From Polaromonas sp. (GTDB lineage: Bacteria; Pseudomonadota; Gammaproteobacteria; Burkholderiales; Burkholderiaceae_C): 64,000 nt of DNA. Numbering within the stretch: the stretch's first letter is position 1; each line of letters opens with the position of its first letter. A model generated the notes under the pieces. The model was not told where the DNA came from. It did not search any database and saw only the letters and a program-made list of their open reading frames with translations. The stretch is taken from contig NZ_JACPOF010000020.1 in NCBI RefSeq assembly GCF_016185115.1, positions 372,001 through 436,000 of the forward strand. The letters are read 5' to 3'. Of the stretch, positions 1 through 10,192 are shown in pieces. The position numbers and the translations under genes were made by a program.

Positions 1-1184
<1,184 letters not shown>

Positions 1185-1213
1185 TGGGGTTTGGGTTTGA
1201 GGGTATTGCCCTT

Positions 1214-1626
1214 CACGACCAGGCCGGGGGTTGCCCGGCGGCAAGTCACTTTTCTTTTGCTTCGCCAATAGAAAACTAACGAAAAGAAAAGGCGACCCCC
1301 ACTCCGCGTCCCTGCGCTTCGCTCCGGGCAGCAGGGGTGAGGGACTAAATACAGAAGACAAATGCCAATCTCCGTTGTCTGTCATTGCGGGCTTGACCCG
1401 CAATCCATCTGAAACGAAGCGGGGATGGATCCCGGATCAAGTCCGGGATGACAAAGAAAACTCCCCGAATCCGAATTCATTCCCCCACCCCGTGGAGGCT
1501 GGGCCGAGCAGCGCAGGTTGCCCGAAGGGACCCAGACGTCGGGTCGCCCTTCTTTTGGGTACTTGTTCTTTGGCGAAGCAAAAGAAAAGTGCCTCGCCCG
1601 CCGGGGCGAGTCCCGGCCTGGTCGTG
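1214..1626. repeat. Nested inverted-repeat island
   Basis: This fills most of the 488-base gap between otsA and the ROK gene, and I see no credible gene in it. The outer arms run from about 1214 to 1333 and from about 1500 to 1626. The second is an imperfect reverse complement of the first, sharing CACGACCAGGCCGGG, then CACTTTTCTTTTGCTTCGCC, then a GGCGACCC block. Inside sits a smaller palindromic element at 1381-1453, starting GTCATTGCGGGCTTGACC and ending with the reverse complement of the same pattern. The inner element resembles the GTCATCCCGGACTTGATCC type of REP-like sequence common in proteobacteria; the outer arms resemble a dispersed Burkholderiales repeat. Several short open frames inside it are products of the repeats. 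Confidence 0.75.
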
Positions 1627-1672
1627 AGGGGCACAGCATGTAACCCAGACAACACTGCGGCTACAAACAAGC

Positions 1673-2677
1673 TCAGGGCTCAATCAAGGCCAAAGCCGCA
1701 TAATCCCCAACCTTGTCTTTCAGGCCAGCTGCCACAAGCTCAACCCCAGCCGTCAACGCCGGCAAGCGCCCATCAATCTCCGCCTGCAAACGCGGCAACA
1801 GATAGCCGCGGTTGTTCCAGAACACACTGCCACCCAGGCTGATCCGCTGCAAGTCCAGCGTCACCACCAGGTTGTAGAGGCCACGGCCCATGACACGGCA
1901 CAACTCGTCAACAATCCCGACCGCAGTTGCTTCCCCTGACTGCGCGGCTGACAGCAAGGCGGCTGCATCTGCATAACCCTGACCAGAAAACCTGCGCGCC
2001 ATGGAATTACCGGCGACCAGCGCTTCGAGGTCGCCGATGTTTCCGCAGCCGCACAGGGCATCGTTGTTGTCGCTCACAAACATGTGGCCCGCATGGCCGG
2101 CGTTGCCGTGCTTGCCGCGCAGCACGCGTCCGTCAACACACAGGCCCACGCCAATGCCGGTGCTCCAGGTCACGTAGGCGCAGTGGTCAAAACCCTGCAG
2201 CGCGCCCCAGCGGCGTTCGGCCTCAAGGGCAGCGACGCAGTCGTTTGCTATGCGTACATTGTTGAAGGCCTTGCGCAGGGGCGCTTCAAGCGGAACGCTG
2301 CTCCAGTCATTGGGCAGGCCGCGCGCAGCGCCTGCAAGGCCGCCGCAAATATTGGGGGCTGCGAGTTCAATCAAACCCTGGTTCAGCACGAAAGGTCCGC
2401 ACGACGACACGCCAATGGCAGACAGCGATTCAGGCGCCAGGCCTGCTTGTGCGCAACTGCGTTCGATCAAGGCCAGCACCTGCTCACCGAGGGCTTCACG
2501 TGTTCCCTGCTTGATGGTGGCTTCGGTGACGCGGCCACGAATGCCACGTGCATCGGCCATGCTGACTGCGACCTTGGTGCCGCCTATGTCAACGCAGGCA
2601 ACAGGTGCTGCAATCCTGGCGAGTGAGGGTGTCACAGCAAGGGGATGGTTTAAGGATTTCTCCATAGATAGCCCCAT
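1673..2677 (-). CDS. ROK family sugar kinase
   Basis: A kinase of the ROK family, which phosphorylates glucose, N-acetylmannosamine or related sugars. The phosphate-binding motif VDIGGTKVAVSMAD lies near the N-terminus, and the middle carries GHAGHMF followed by CGCGNIGDLEALVAG. That matches the ROK signature, but the usual CxCGxxGCxE reads CxCGxxGDxE, so one expected zinc-ligand cysteine is an aspartate. I start at the ATG at 2677. An ATG at 2665 and a GTG at 2692 are also in frame and none has a strong ribosome-binding site. The gene stands alone, next to a DUF2905 gene on the same strand. The sugar substrate cannot be named from the sequence; N-acylmannosamine kinase and glucokinase are the obvious candidates. 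Confidence 0.85.
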   Translation of the reverse strand: MGLSMEKSLNHPLAVTPSLARIAAPVACVDIGGTKVAVSMADARGIRGRVTEATIKQGTREALGEQVLALIERSCAQAGLAPESLSAIGVSSCGPFVLNQGLIELAAPNICGGLAGAARGLPNDWSSVPLEAPLRKAFNNVRIANDCVAALEAERRWGALQGFDHCAYVTWSTGIGVGLCVDGRVLRGKHGNAGHAGHMFVSDNNDALCGCGNIGDLEALVAGNSMARRFSGQGYADAAALLSAAQSGEATAVGIVDELCRVMGRGLYNLVVTLDLQRISLGGSVFWNNRGYLLPRLQAEIDGRLPALTAGVELVAAGLKDKVGDYAALALIEP

Positions 2678-2716
2678 GCTAACGCCTGCCACGAAGCACG
2701 CCCGTAGGCGCGAAGC

Positions 2717-2911
2717 TCAAATTATTTTCGCGACCAGGGTGGCGATCAGGCTCAGGATGACGGTGGTCGCCAGGGGGATAAACCATTCGCGGCCAAACAG
2801 CCTGAAGCGCAAATCCCCCGGAAGCTTGCCAAAACCCAGCTTGTGCAGCCAGGGTGTGAGCGCGCTGATCACCACCAGGATCAGGAAAATCACGATCATC
2901 CAGCGGATCAT
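2717..2911 (-). CDS. DUF2905 family small membrane protein
   Basis: A 64-residue protein with two predicted membrane segments, residues 3-22 and about 45-63, joined by a short loop containing KLPGDLRFRLFGREWFIPL. The GDL block, the F-x-P before helix 2 and the total length match the DUF2905 family, whose function is unknown. It starts at an ATG preceded by only a weak ribosome-binding site. It lies between the ROK kinase and the MidA-like methyltransferase on the same strand, and could be co-transcribed with the latter, whose stop is about 110 bases upstream. Confidence 0.8.
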   Translation of the reverse strand: MIRWMIVIFLILVVISALTPWLHKLGFGKLPGDLRFRLFGREWFIPLATTVILSLIATLVAKII

Positions 2912-3024
2912 TTATTTACTTTCATGCGAAGCTCGCTTTATGCGGCCACGGCGCAGGGCCGTCCCAAGCAAGGCCAGCCCCCGCGGGGGGCAGCGCATCA
3001 CACGCAGTGAAAAGCGTGGGGGCG

Positions 3025-4128
3025 TCATAACTTATGTGTACGGTCGCCCTGGCTAAAGCCCAGAGCTTCCCATTCCGGTGAATTCTTCGCACCCAGTGCA
3101 ATGACCTTGAACAACTCGCCCATCTCGTGTTCATTGATGAGTTTTTGCACCATCACACGTTCAGGCAGGCTGACATCCTCAAGCCCGTCCAGCAAACCGC
3201 AATTGAGTAAAAAACGGCCCTGGCTGGTGTAGCCCAGCACCTGCATGCCGGCCTCTTGTGCGGCCAGCGCAATGCCGGTGAAGTTGACATGCGCGGTGAT
3301 GTCCTTGTCTCCCACATCGACCAGCGGGTTGGTATCGGCCACATGCAGGCGGTGGCACATGAGCGTGCCCATGCTGCGCTGCGGGTGATAAAACTCCTGC
3401 TCGGGAAACCCGTAATCGATAAGGAAAGCCGCGCCGGCTTCCAGGCGGTCTGCCAGTGTGCGCACAAAACCTTCAGCCTGGGGGTGGATTTCGGTTACGT
3501 AGTCGTGCGGGCCTTCAATGTCGACCGGAGGGCGCAATTCGGTGAGCTGATCCGCATAGACCAAAGCACCTTGGTGAAAGGCCACGCCGCGTTCATGCCA
3601 CACCGTTTTGATGCGGGCCAGCAGTTTCACCGGCATGGCGTCCAGCACCTCATTGCCGACGATCACGCCCCTGATCTGCACAGGCAGTTCGCCAACCCAA
3701 TTGACCTTGCCGCCGAATGTGGCCAGCCTTTCGCCCTGCCGCTCACGCAGGCTGCCTGACAGGTCAACAATGTTGTAGCGTGCCACCTTGTCGCCAAGGG
3801 ACTGCAGCAACTGCCCTGCCAGCGCGCCGGTGCCGGCGCCAAACTCCCAGACTTCGCTGGTTCCGCTCACATCCAGGGCCTGTTTGACCTGCCTGGCCAG
3901 CGCACGGCCAAAGTGGGGTGACATCTCTGGCGCAGTTGCAAAATCACTGCCGGATTGGGGCATGAGGCCGAATTTGCGCGAGCCGCTGGCGTAATAGCCC
4001 CAGCCGGGTGTGTAAAGCGCCATCTCCATGAACTGGTCAAAGCCAATCCAGCCGCCCGCGGCCTCTATGGCCCCCGCAATGTGCTTTTGCAGGCTGCCCG
4101 GTAAAATGGGGGGGTTGGTCGTCAACAT
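3025..4128 (-). CDS. MidA/NDUFAF7-type SAM-dependent methyltransferase
   Basis: Class I SAM-dependent methyltransferase of the MidA (DUF185) family. The mitochondrial relative NDUFAF7 methylates an arginine of a complex I subunit; the bacterial substrate is not established. The N-terminal signature FMEMALYTPGWGYY, then FATAPEMSPHFGRALARQ, and the SAM motif EFGAGTGALA are all present, with a later IVGNEVLDAMPVK block typical of the family. The length of 367 residues is normal. The ATG at 4128 is preferred to the in-frame GTG three bases upstream. The 5' end faces the folM-like gene on the other strand across 55 bases, so the two share a short divergent promoter region. Confidence 0.9.
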   Translation of the reverse strand: MLTTNPPILPGSLQKHIAGAIEAAGGWIGFDQFMEMALYTPGWGYYASGSRKFGLMPQSGSDFATAPEMSPHFGRALARQVKQALDVSGTSEVWEFGAGTGALAGQLLQSLGDKVARYNIVDLSGSLRERQGERLATFGGKVNWVGELPVQIRGVIVGNEVLDAMPVKLLARIKTVWHERGVAFHQGALVYADQLTELRPPVDIEGPHDYVTEIHPQAEGFVRTLADRLEAGAAFLIDYGFPEQEFYHPQRSMGTLMCHRLHVADTNPLVDVGDKDITAHVNFTGIALAAQEAGMQVLGYTSQGRFLLNCGLLDGLEDVSLPERVMVQKLINEHEMGELFKVIALGAKNSPEWEALGFSQGDRTHKL

Positions 4129-4183
4129 CACAAAGCGTGATTGTCGGCGATTCGCCCCCCTCCACTCCCCAAACCGGTTGCCG

Positions 4184-4966
4184 ATGCCTGATGCGCGCCA
4201 TCCCCCTGTTGTTCTTGTGACCGGCGCCGCCAGGCGGCTGGGGCGCGAGATCGCCCTCGCGCTGGCTGGCGCTGGCTGGCAGGTGGCCGTGCATTACCGC
4301 AGCTCCGGGGCAGAGGCGCTCGAAACCGTGTCCGACTGCGCGCGCCTGTCGGGTGATTCAGCGGCCTTCGCCTGCGACCTGTCTGACGAAGCTGCAGTCA
4401 GGGCACTGCTGCCTGCAGTGATTGCAAAGTTCGGCCACGTCAATGCCGTGGTCAACAGCGCCTCGACCTTCGAGCACGACAGCACCGCAAGCTTCGGTTT
4501 TGCGGCCATGGAAAAACACCTGCGCAGCAACACGGGCGCGCCTATCCTGCTGGCCCAGGCACTGCATGCGCATGTGAAAGCAAGGAATGCCGCTGGAGCA
4601 GTCATCAACCTGCTTGACCAGAAGCTCTGGAACCAGAACCCTGATTTTTTAAGTTACACGCTGTCGAAGGCTGCGCTTGAAGCCGCCAACACCATGCTGG
4701 CCATGGCGCTGGCCCCACAGGTACGCGTCGTCGGCGTGGCGCCCGGGCTGACATTGACCAGCCACATGCTGAGCGATGCGCAGTTTGCGGCCCTGCACAA
4801 GCTGTCGCCACTCAATCGCTCATCTACACCGGCAGATGTGGCCGCGACCGTGAAATTTGCGCTTGAGAACCAGTCCATCACCGGCACCACGCTGCTTGTG
4901 GATGGCGGCCAGCACCTGATGAAGTTCGAGCGCGACTTCTCGCTGATGAACCCCGGCAACACCTGA
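4184..4966 (+). CDS. FolM/pteridine-reductase-type short-chain dehydrogenase
   Basis: NAD(P)H-dependent short-chain reductase, probably acting on dihydromonapterin or dihydrofolate. The cofactor motif is VTGAARRLGR, the TGxxxRxG form that marks pteridine reductases rather than the usual TGxxxGxG. An Asp in LLDQ is followed 13 residues later by the Tyr of YTLSK and then the Lys, which is the Asp181-Tyr194-Lys198 spacing of Leishmania PTR1. I start at the ATG at 4184, giving 260 residues; the open frame extends 52 codons further upstream, but that part overlaps the divergent gene and looks non-coding. folB follows after 26 bases, which supports a pterin role. A generic SDR activity remains possible. 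Confidence 0.85.
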   Translation: MPDARHPPVVLVTGAARRLGREIALALAGAGWQVAVHYRSSGAEALETVSDCARLSGDSAAFACDLSDEAAVRALLPAVIAKFGHVNAVVNSASTFEHDSTASFGFAAMEKHLRSNTGAPILLAQALHAHVKARNAAGAVINLLDQKLWNQNPDFLSYTLSKAALEAANTMLAMALAPQVRVVGVAPGLTLTSHMLSDAQFAALHKLSPLNRSSTPADVAATVKFALENQSITGTTLLVDGGQHLMKFERDFSLMNPGNT

Positions 4967-4992
4967 GCCACCGGAACTTTTAAAGCCACACC

Positions 4993-5364
4993 ATGTTCAA
5001 TACAAGAGGCACCCAGATACTGACGCTGACCGGTTTGCGCTTTGACGCCAACCTGGGCATTCTTGAGCAGGAAAAGCGCGCGCCCCAGCCCATACAGGTG
5101 GATGCAGAACTTAACCTGGGCACCCAGCCGCTGACGCCCAGCGATGACGACATCGGCCACGTGCTGGACTACAGAAAGGTGCGGCAGATCATCATCAACG
5201 AATGCACGGCAGAGCATGTAAATTTGCTTGAAAGCCTGATCGGCAAGCTGGCTCACCGTCTGATGACCCTGCCGGGCGTGCTGGGTGTGCGGGTGAAGAT
5301 TGCCAAACTTGAAATTTTTGAAGACTGCGAAGTTGCCATTCGCGTCGAAACAGGACAGTGGTAA
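4993..5364 (+). CDS. folB: Dihydroneopterin aldolase
   Basis: Converts 7,8-dihydroneopterin to 6-hydroxymethyl-7,8-dihydropterin plus glycolaldehyde in folate synthesis. The 123-residue length is typical. Family features are the [18 protein letters not shown] start, the [10 protein letters not shown] block, the [11 protein letters not shown] helix and the closing [15 protein letters not shown]. It follows the folM-like gene after 26 bases and slightly overlaps the longest possible ttcA frame, so folM-like, folB and ttcA are likely one transcript. Confidence 0.92.
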   Translation: MFNTRGTQILTLTGLRFDANLGILEQEKRAPQPIQVDAELNLGTQPLTPSDDDIGHVLDYRKVRQIIINECTAEHVNLLESLIGKLAHRLMTLPGVLGVRVKIAKLEIFEDCEVAIRVETGQW

Positions 5365-5384
5365 GCCACATGGGAGCCAATGAC

Positions 5385-6347
5385 ATGAGTGCAGTGTGGA
5401 TTGAAGATGAACAGGCCCAGGCCGCAGAAGACGCCAAATTCGCCCCGCCCGGCGCACGCCTGAAGATTGAACGCGAAGACCACAAGCTCGAAAAACGCCT
5501 GTGCCGCGAGGTGGGCCGCGCGATTGTTGACTTCAACATGATTGAAGAGGGCGACAAGGTCATGGTTTGTGTGTCCGGCGGCAAGGACAGCTACGCCATG
5601 CTGGACATCCTGCTCAAGCTGCAAAAACGTGCGCCCATCAACTTCGAGCTGGTGGCCGTCAACCTGGACCAGAAGCAGCCGGGCTTCCCTGAGCACATCC
5701 TGCCCGAGTACCTCGGCAAGCTGGGCGTGCCCTTTCATATTGAAAACCAGGACACCTACAGCATCGTCAAGCGCGTGATCCCCGAAGGCAAGACACTGTG
5801 CTCACTGTGCTCACGCCTGCGCCGCGGCATTTTGTACCGTGTGGCAGGCGAGCTCGGCTGTACCAAGGTGGCCCTGGGCCATCACCGCGACGACATGTTG
5901 CAGACCTTTTTCCTCAACATGTTTTTTGCGGCCAAGCTCAAAGGCATGCCGCCCAAGCTGGTCAGCGATGACGGCAAGAACATCGTCATACGGCCCATGG
6001 CCTATGTGACTGAAAAAGACCTGACCCGCTGGGCCCAGGTGCGCGAGTTCCCCATCATTCCCTGCACGCTGTGCGGCAGCCAGGAAAACCTGCAGCGCAA
6101 GCAGGTCGGCAACATGCTGCGCGAGTGGGACAAAAAATTCCCCGGCCGGCTTGAGAACATGTTTGCCAGCCTCCAGAACATCGTGCCCTCGCACCTCATG
6201 GACAACAAACGCCATGACTTCAAAAACATTCGCACCACAGGCGTGGCCGATGCAGATGGCGACAAGGCCTTCGATGCGGAAGAGTTCAACGAGCCTTTCC
6301 CGTCCACACTGCCGGGCACTGCGGTGATTTCATTGCAAAGCCTGTAA
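5385..6347 (+). CDS. ttcA: tRNA 2-thiocytidine biosynthesis protein TtcA
   Basis: ATP-dependent thiolase that makes 2-thiocytidine at position 32 of certain tRNAs, using an iron-sulfur cluster. The PP-loop SGGKDS is at residues 64-69. The CxxC pair is C139/C142, with a third cysteine region at C227/C230; two of these pairs are expected to hold the cluster. I chose the ATG at 5385 because GGGAG sits eight bases upstream; earlier in-frame starts at 5358 (GTG) and 5370 (ATG) overlap or abut folB. The length of 320 residues is normal for the family. Confidence 0.95.
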   Translation: MSAVWIEDEQAQAAEDAKFAPPGARLKIEREDHKLEKRLCREVGRAIVDFNMIEEGDKVMVCVSGGKDSYAMLDILLKLQKRAPINFELVAVNLDQKQPGFPEHILPEYLGKLGVPFHIENQDTYSIVKRVIPEGKTLCSLCSRLRRGILYRVAGELGCTKVALGHHRDDMLQTFFLNMFFAAKLKGMPPKLVSDDGKNIVIRPMAYVTEKDLTRWAQVREFPIIPCTLCGSQENLQRKQVGNMLREWDKKFPGRLENMFASLQNIVPSHLMDNKRHDFKNIRTTGVADADGDKAFDAEEFNEPFPSTLPGTAVISLQSL

Positions 6348-6370
6348 CGCCGGCACGGGAGACAACAGAG

Positions 6371-6961
6371 ATGGTGCGATTGCTCAGGGCTTTTGTTGTG
6401 GCGGCAGTGGCAGGTTTTGTCCTGGCCGGCTGCTCTGGCATGCGCATTGTTGACAGCGACGTCACCGCCTTTTCAGCCTGGAGCACGGCACCGCCTGTGC
6501 CCGGCACACCCTACCGCTTTGAGCGCCTGCCGTCGCAGCAGAATGTGCAGCAGGACAGGCTTGAGGGCATTGCCCGCGGCAGCCTGTCGAAAGTCGGCAT
6601 GGTGATGGAGCCGCAAACCGCACGCTACAGTGTTCAGGTGATGTTCAATACCCAGTACCTGGAGCGTTTTCCCGATGACGGGTTCCTCTTCGGCGGGCCG
6701 GGCGTCTTTATGGGTGGACCGGTGGGCCCCTACGGTTTTGGTTACCCCATGCGTTTTGGCGAACCCTATTACAAACGCGACCTCACGATCCTGATGCGCG
6801 ACCTGTCCAACCAGAAGGTGGTGTTTGAGACCCGCGCCTATCACGAGGGCGTGTGGGGCGACACACTGGCTGTGCTGCCCGCCATGCTGGATTCTGCGCT
6901 GCTGGGTTTTCCGCAACCCGCGCCCGGCACACGCCGCATCAATGTCGAAATCCCCCGCTGA
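6371..6961 (+). CDS. DUF4136-like lipoprotein
   Basis: A 196-residue exported lipoprotein: a hydrophobic signal ends in the lipobox LAGC, giving a predicted lipidated cysteine at about residue 22. The mature part (FSAWSTAPPVPGTPYRFERLPSQQ, then a glycine-rich FGGPGVFMGGPVGPYGFGYP stretch and LTILMRDLSNQKVVFETRA) fits the DUF4136 group of outer-membrane-associated proteins of unknown function. It starts 23 bases after ttcA and ends immediately before the phosphatase gene, so the three appear co-transcribed. The signal assignment is firm, the family assignment good and the role unknown. Confidence 0.78.
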   Translation: MVRLLRAFVVAAVAGFVLAGCSGMRIVDSDVTAFSAWSTAPPVPGTPYRFERLPSQQNVQQDRLEGIARGSLSKVGMVMEPQTARYSVQVMFNTQYLERFPDDGFLFGGPGVFMGGPVGPYGFGYPMRFGEPYYKRDLTILMRDLSNQKVVFETRAYHEGVWGDTLAVLPAMLDSALLGFPQPAPGTRRINVEIPR

Positions 6962-7603
6962 ATGACGGAGCCAACCCGCGTAATTGCCATCAGGCACGGT
7001 GAAACCGCATGGAATGTGGACACGCGCATCCAGGGCCAGCTTGACATTCCCCTCAGCGCCACTGGCCGCTGGCAGGCAGAGCGGCTGGGCAATGCCCTGA
7101 AGGGCGAGCCCATCACTGCCATCTATGCCAGCGACCTGTTGCGTGCGTGGGAAACCGCGCAGTACGTCAGCCGCGCAACGGGTGTCGAAATCACGCGTGA
7201 AGAAGCCCTGCGTGAACGCGGTTTTGGTGACTTCGAAGGCAAGACCTTTGCCGAGATCGAAACCCTGTTGCCCGAGCAGTCCATGCGCTGGCGCAAACGC
7301 GACCCGGAGTTTTCGCCCGCCGGTGGCGAGTCACTCATCGCACTGCGCCAGCGTGTGGTTGCGGCCGCAGAAAAACTGGCAGCGCGCCACCCGGGTGAGC
7401 TGATCGCCATGGTGGGCCACGGTGGTGTGATGGATGTGCTGTACCGCGCCGCCACCCGGCTGGACATACAGGCGCCGCGCACCTGGGCCCTCGGTAATGC
7501 AGCCATCAACCGGCTGCTCTGGACGCCTGAAGGTTTTACGCTGGTCGGCTGGGCAGACACCCAGCACCTGGACGACGACGCGCTGGACGAGACAACAAGC
7601 TAA
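6962..7603 (+). CDS. Histidine phosphatase (phosphoglycerate-mutase-like) family protein
   Basis: Histidine acid phosphatase fold. The catalytic RHGETAWN motif is at residues 10-17, the second-arginine region is ASDLLRAWETA, the proton-donor glutamate is in LRERGFGDFEG, and the second histidine is in MVGHGGVMD. These are the four key elements of the phosphoglycerate-mutase/CobC branch. Its start codon directly abuts the stop of the lipoprotein gene (TGA-ATG), implying coupled translation. The substrate is not evident; general phosphatase, GpmB-like or CobC-like roles are all possible, and no cobalamin gene is nearby. Confidence 0.85.
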   Translation: MTEPTRVIAIRHGETAWNVDTRIQGQLDIPLSATGRWQAERLGNALKGEPITAIYASDLLRAWETAQYVSRATGVEITREEALRERGFGDFEGKTFAEIETLLPEQSMRWRKRDPEFSPAGGESLIALRQRVVAAAEKLAARHPGELIAMVGHGGVMDVLYRAATRLDIQAPRTWALGNAAINRLLWTPEGFTLVGWADTQHLDDDALDETTS

Positions 7604-7622
7604 GAACAAGTTCCAAAAGCAG

Positions 7623-8819
7623 ATGGCCACCACAATCCACGTTAAAGATTACCTGCGCAGGCTGACCGGACAGCCCGTCAGTGCGATAGACACCCCGGCC
7701 CTGGTGGTTGACCTTGACGCCATGGATCGCAACCTTGCCACCATGGCAGCGTTTGCCGACGTGCACAGGGTGAAGCTCAGGCCGCACGCCAAGATGCACA
7801 AGAGTGCCGAAATTGCGAAACTGCAGATGGCGCAGGGCGCCGTCGGTGTCTGCGTGCAGAAAACGTCCGAGGCTGAGGCCATGGTCGCAGGCGGCGTCTA
7901 CAACGTCTTCATCACCAATGAGGTGATTGCACCCCTCAAGCTGGTGCGCATCGCCGCCCTGACGCGGCAGGTGCTGCCGCATGCAGGCCGAATCGCCATC
8001 TGCGTGGACAGCATTGAGGGCATCACGCGCCTGGCCACCATCATGAACGAGTCACGTGCCGCATCAGGCATCGCGACTGAAATCAATATGTTTGTCGAAC
8101 TCAACGTCGGCCACAACCGCTGCGGCGTCGAGCCCGGCGCTGCTGCAGTGGCGCTGGCGCTGGAGATACGCAAACACCCCGCGCTGAACTTCACCGGCCT
8201 GCAGGCCTACCATGGCAAGGCGCAGCATCTGCGTACGCCGGCCGAGCGACGCGTTGCGATCGCAGACGCCATCAAGGCAGTGGCATTGACCCGCCGGCTG
8301 CTGGAAGCCGAAGGCCTCAAACCAGGCCTGGTCACAGGTGCCGGCACCGGGACCGTCATGCTCGAAGCGGCAAGTGGCGTGTACGGTGAATTGCAGGCAG
8401 GCTCCTACCTTTTCATGGATGCTGATTACGCGACCAACCACCGCGAGTCCGGCCACCCGAAATTCGAGCATGCGCTGTTCGTCAAGACACAGGTCATCAG
8501 CACCCATGCCGATCAGGGTTATGTCGTTTGCGACGCCGGGCACAAGAGCCATGCCATCGACTCAGGCATGCCCAAGGTGCACGCCTTCAGTTCGCGCAGT
8601 ACGCTGGAATATTTCAACGGCGGCGACGAGCACGGCATTCTCAAACCCGCTGAAGGCAACACCCGCCTTCCGAATCTCGGCAGCCTGCTCTGGCTGATAC
8701 CCGGCCACTGCGATCCCACGGTCAACCTGCATGACGTGATGATCGGCGTGCGTGGTGGCCTGCTGAAGGGGACGGTGGAGCGCATCATCAGGGTGGATGC
8801 GCGCGGCGCAATCACCTGA
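7623..8819 (+). CDS. D-threonine aldolase / D-serine dehydratase family PLP enzyme
   Basis: Fold-type III PLP enzyme with an alanine-racemase-like N-terminal barrel. The PLP lysine is expected in PHAKMHKS (K57), right after the IDTPALVVDLDAMDRN start block. Near the C-terminus PGHCDPTVN gives H362 and D364; a His-x-Asp metal pair is what I recall for D-threonine aldolase, whereas eukaryotic D-serine dehydratase uses His-x-Cys, so aldolase is the better guess. The ATG at 7623 lies 20 bases after the phosphatase gene; the upstream extension of the open frame overlaps that gene and is rejected. The protein is 398 residues, slightly longer than characterised aldolases. Confidence 0.85.
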   Translation: MATTIHVKDYLRRLTGQPVSAIDTPALVVDLDAMDRNLATMAAFADVHRVKLRPHAKMHKSAEIAKLQMAQGAVGVCVQKTSEAEAMVAGGVYNVFITNEVIAPLKLVRIAALTRQVLPHAGRIAICVDSIEGITRLATIMNESRAASGIATEINMFVELNVGHNRCGVEPGAAAVALALEIRKHPALNFTGLQAYHGKAQHLRTPAERRVAIADAIKAVALTRRLLEAEGLKPGLVTGAGTGTVMLEAASGVYGELQAGSYLFMDADYATNHRESGHPKFEHALFVKTQVISTHADQGYVVCDAGHKSHAIDSGMPKVHAFSSRSTLEYFNGGDEHGILKPAEGNTRLPNLGSLLWLIPGHCDPTVNLHDVMIGVRGGLLKGTVERIIRVDARGAIT

Positions 8820-8848
8820 AGTGAAACCCGGGCCAGGCTCCGGCTGAA

Positions 8849-9916
8849 TTACTTTCCGGTGAACAACTCACCAGCGCTGGACGGCGGCGCCACACCGAGG
8901 TGCCGGTAGGCTGCCAGCGTGGCAATACGCCCGCGCGGCGTGCGCTGCAGATAGCCCTGCTGTATCAGGTAGGGCTCGATCACATCTTCAATCGTGTCGC
9001 GCTCTTCACCGATGCTGGCCGCGATGTTGTCCAGCCCGACCGGGCCACCGTCAAAGCGGTGAATCACGGCTTCCAGCAGCTTGCGGTCCATCACGTCGAA
9101 GCCCTGGGGATCAACATCCAGCATGGCGAGGGCCTTGTTGGCGATGTCGAGTGTGATGTGGCCTGTGCCCTTGACATCTGCATAGTCGCGCACACGGCGA
9201 AGCAGCCTGTTGGCGATACGTGGCGTGCCGCGTGAACGGCGCGCAATCTCATAGCCACCGTCTTCATCCATGGGCGCCTTGAGCAGCGCGGCACTGCGCT
9301 TGACGATGCGGGCGAGTTCGTCTGACGTATAAAACTCCAGCCGCGCCACGATGCCGAAGCGGTCGCGCAACGGATTGGTCAGCATGCCGGCGCGTGTGGT
9401 GGCGCCGACCAGCGTGAAGGGCTGCAAATCGAGCTTGATGCTGCGCGCCGCCGGGCCTTCGCCGATCATGATGTCGATCTGGTAGTCCTCCAGTGCCGGG
9501 TACAAAATTTCTTCAACGACCGGGCTCAGGCGATGGATCTCGTCGATGAAAAGCACATCGTTTTTTTCAAGATTGGTCAGCAGCGCGGCCAGGTCTTTGG
9601 GCTTTTCAAGCACAGGGCCCGACGTCTGCCGCAGGTTCACACCAAGCTCATGCGCAATGATGTGGCTCAGCGTGGTCTTGCCCAGGCCGGGCGGGCCGAA
9701 GAGCAGCACATGGTCCATCGCCTCGCTGCGTTTTCTGGCGGCGCCTATAAAGATCTCAAGCTGGTCGCGCACCTTGGTCTGGCCGACGTACTCGTCAAAC
9801 AGTTTTGGGCGCAGTGCGCGTTCAATCGCTTCTTCGTTCGGTGAAGCGGGCGCGGCAGACATCACGCGCTTTTCGGGCGGCGTGCCTGGCATGAAGTCGT
9901 CGGTTTGAATCGTCAC
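8849..9916 (-). CDS. ruvB: Holliday junction branch migration helicase RuvB
   Basis: Hexameric AAA+ motor of the RuvABC resolvasome. Walker A GPPGLGKT is at residues 74-81, Walker B is FIDEIHRL, sensor 1 lies in LVGATTRAG, and the C-terminal winged helix ends in QRTPRGR. The length of 355 residues is normal. The start is a GTG at 9916: the N-terminal TIQTDDF block is conserved in relatives, and no good Shine-Dalgarno precedes it. It lies nine bases after the stop of a YoeB-type toxin gene, so its translation may depend on that upstream gene. ruvA is further upstream on the same strand, separated by the toxin-antitoxin pair. Confidence 0.97.
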   Translation of the reverse strand: MTIQTDDFMPGTPPEKRVMSAAPASPNEEAIERALRPKLFDEYVGQTKVRDQLEIFIGAARKRSEAMDHVLLFGPPGLGKTTLSHIIAHELGVNLRQTSGPVLEKPKDLAALLTNLEKNDVLFIDEIHRLSPVVEEILYPALEDYQIDIMIGEGPAARSIKLDLQPFTLVGATTRAGMLTNPLRDRFGIVARLEFYTSDELARIVKRSAALLKAPMDEDGGYEIARRSRGTPRIANRLLRRVRDYADVKGTGHITLDIANKALAMLDVDPQGFDVMDRKLLEAVIHRFDGGPVGLDNIAASIGEERDTIEDVIEPYLIQQGYLQRTPRGRIATLAAYRHLGVAPPSSAGELFTGK

Positions 9917-9925
9917 AATGCCGGC

Positions 9926-10192
9926 TCATTCATAGTGGGTCCACAGGCGCAGGACGCGAACGGTTTTTTCTTTGGCAAAAACTTCATACACAAGGCGGTG
10001 CTGGATATTGATACGGCGCGAGTATGCCCCCGCAAGATCGCCAACCAGCTTTTCGTAAGGCGGAGGGTTTTGAAAAGGATTGCTGGCAAGTATCACCAGC
10101 AGTTCCTGAGCCCGTGGTTTGAGACCGCTTGCGGCAATTTTTTTTGCATCCTTGATGGCTTGCTTGGCGTAAACGAGCGACCAGCTCACCAC
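9926..10192 (-). CDS. YoeB/Txe-family type II toxin
   Basis: An 88-residue RelE-superfamily mRNA interferase of the YoeB/Txe branch, expected to cleave mRNA on the ribosome. Features are the WSLVYAKQAIKDAKKI start, the PYEKLVGDLAGAYSRRINIQHRLVYEV core with the family's GxYSRRI and HRLVYxV blocks, and a C-terminal end in THYE (the family commonly ends in a Tyr-containing THY motif). Translation starts at one of two consecutive GTG codons (10192, 10189) that overlap the antitoxin stop. The order is antitoxin then toxin, as in yefM-yoeB. The pair sits between ruvA and ruvB. Confidence 0.9.
   Translation of the reverse strand: MVSWSLVYAKQAIKDAKKIAASGLKPRAQELLVILASNPFQNPPPYEKLVGDLAGAYSRRINIQHRLVYEVFAKEKTVRVLRLWTHYE

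Noticed and set aside
1231..1842. Open frames across the repeat island (for example 203 codons on + strand)
   Set aside because: They run through inverted repeats and into the 3' end of the ROK gene; composition is repeat-derived and there is no ribosome-binding site.
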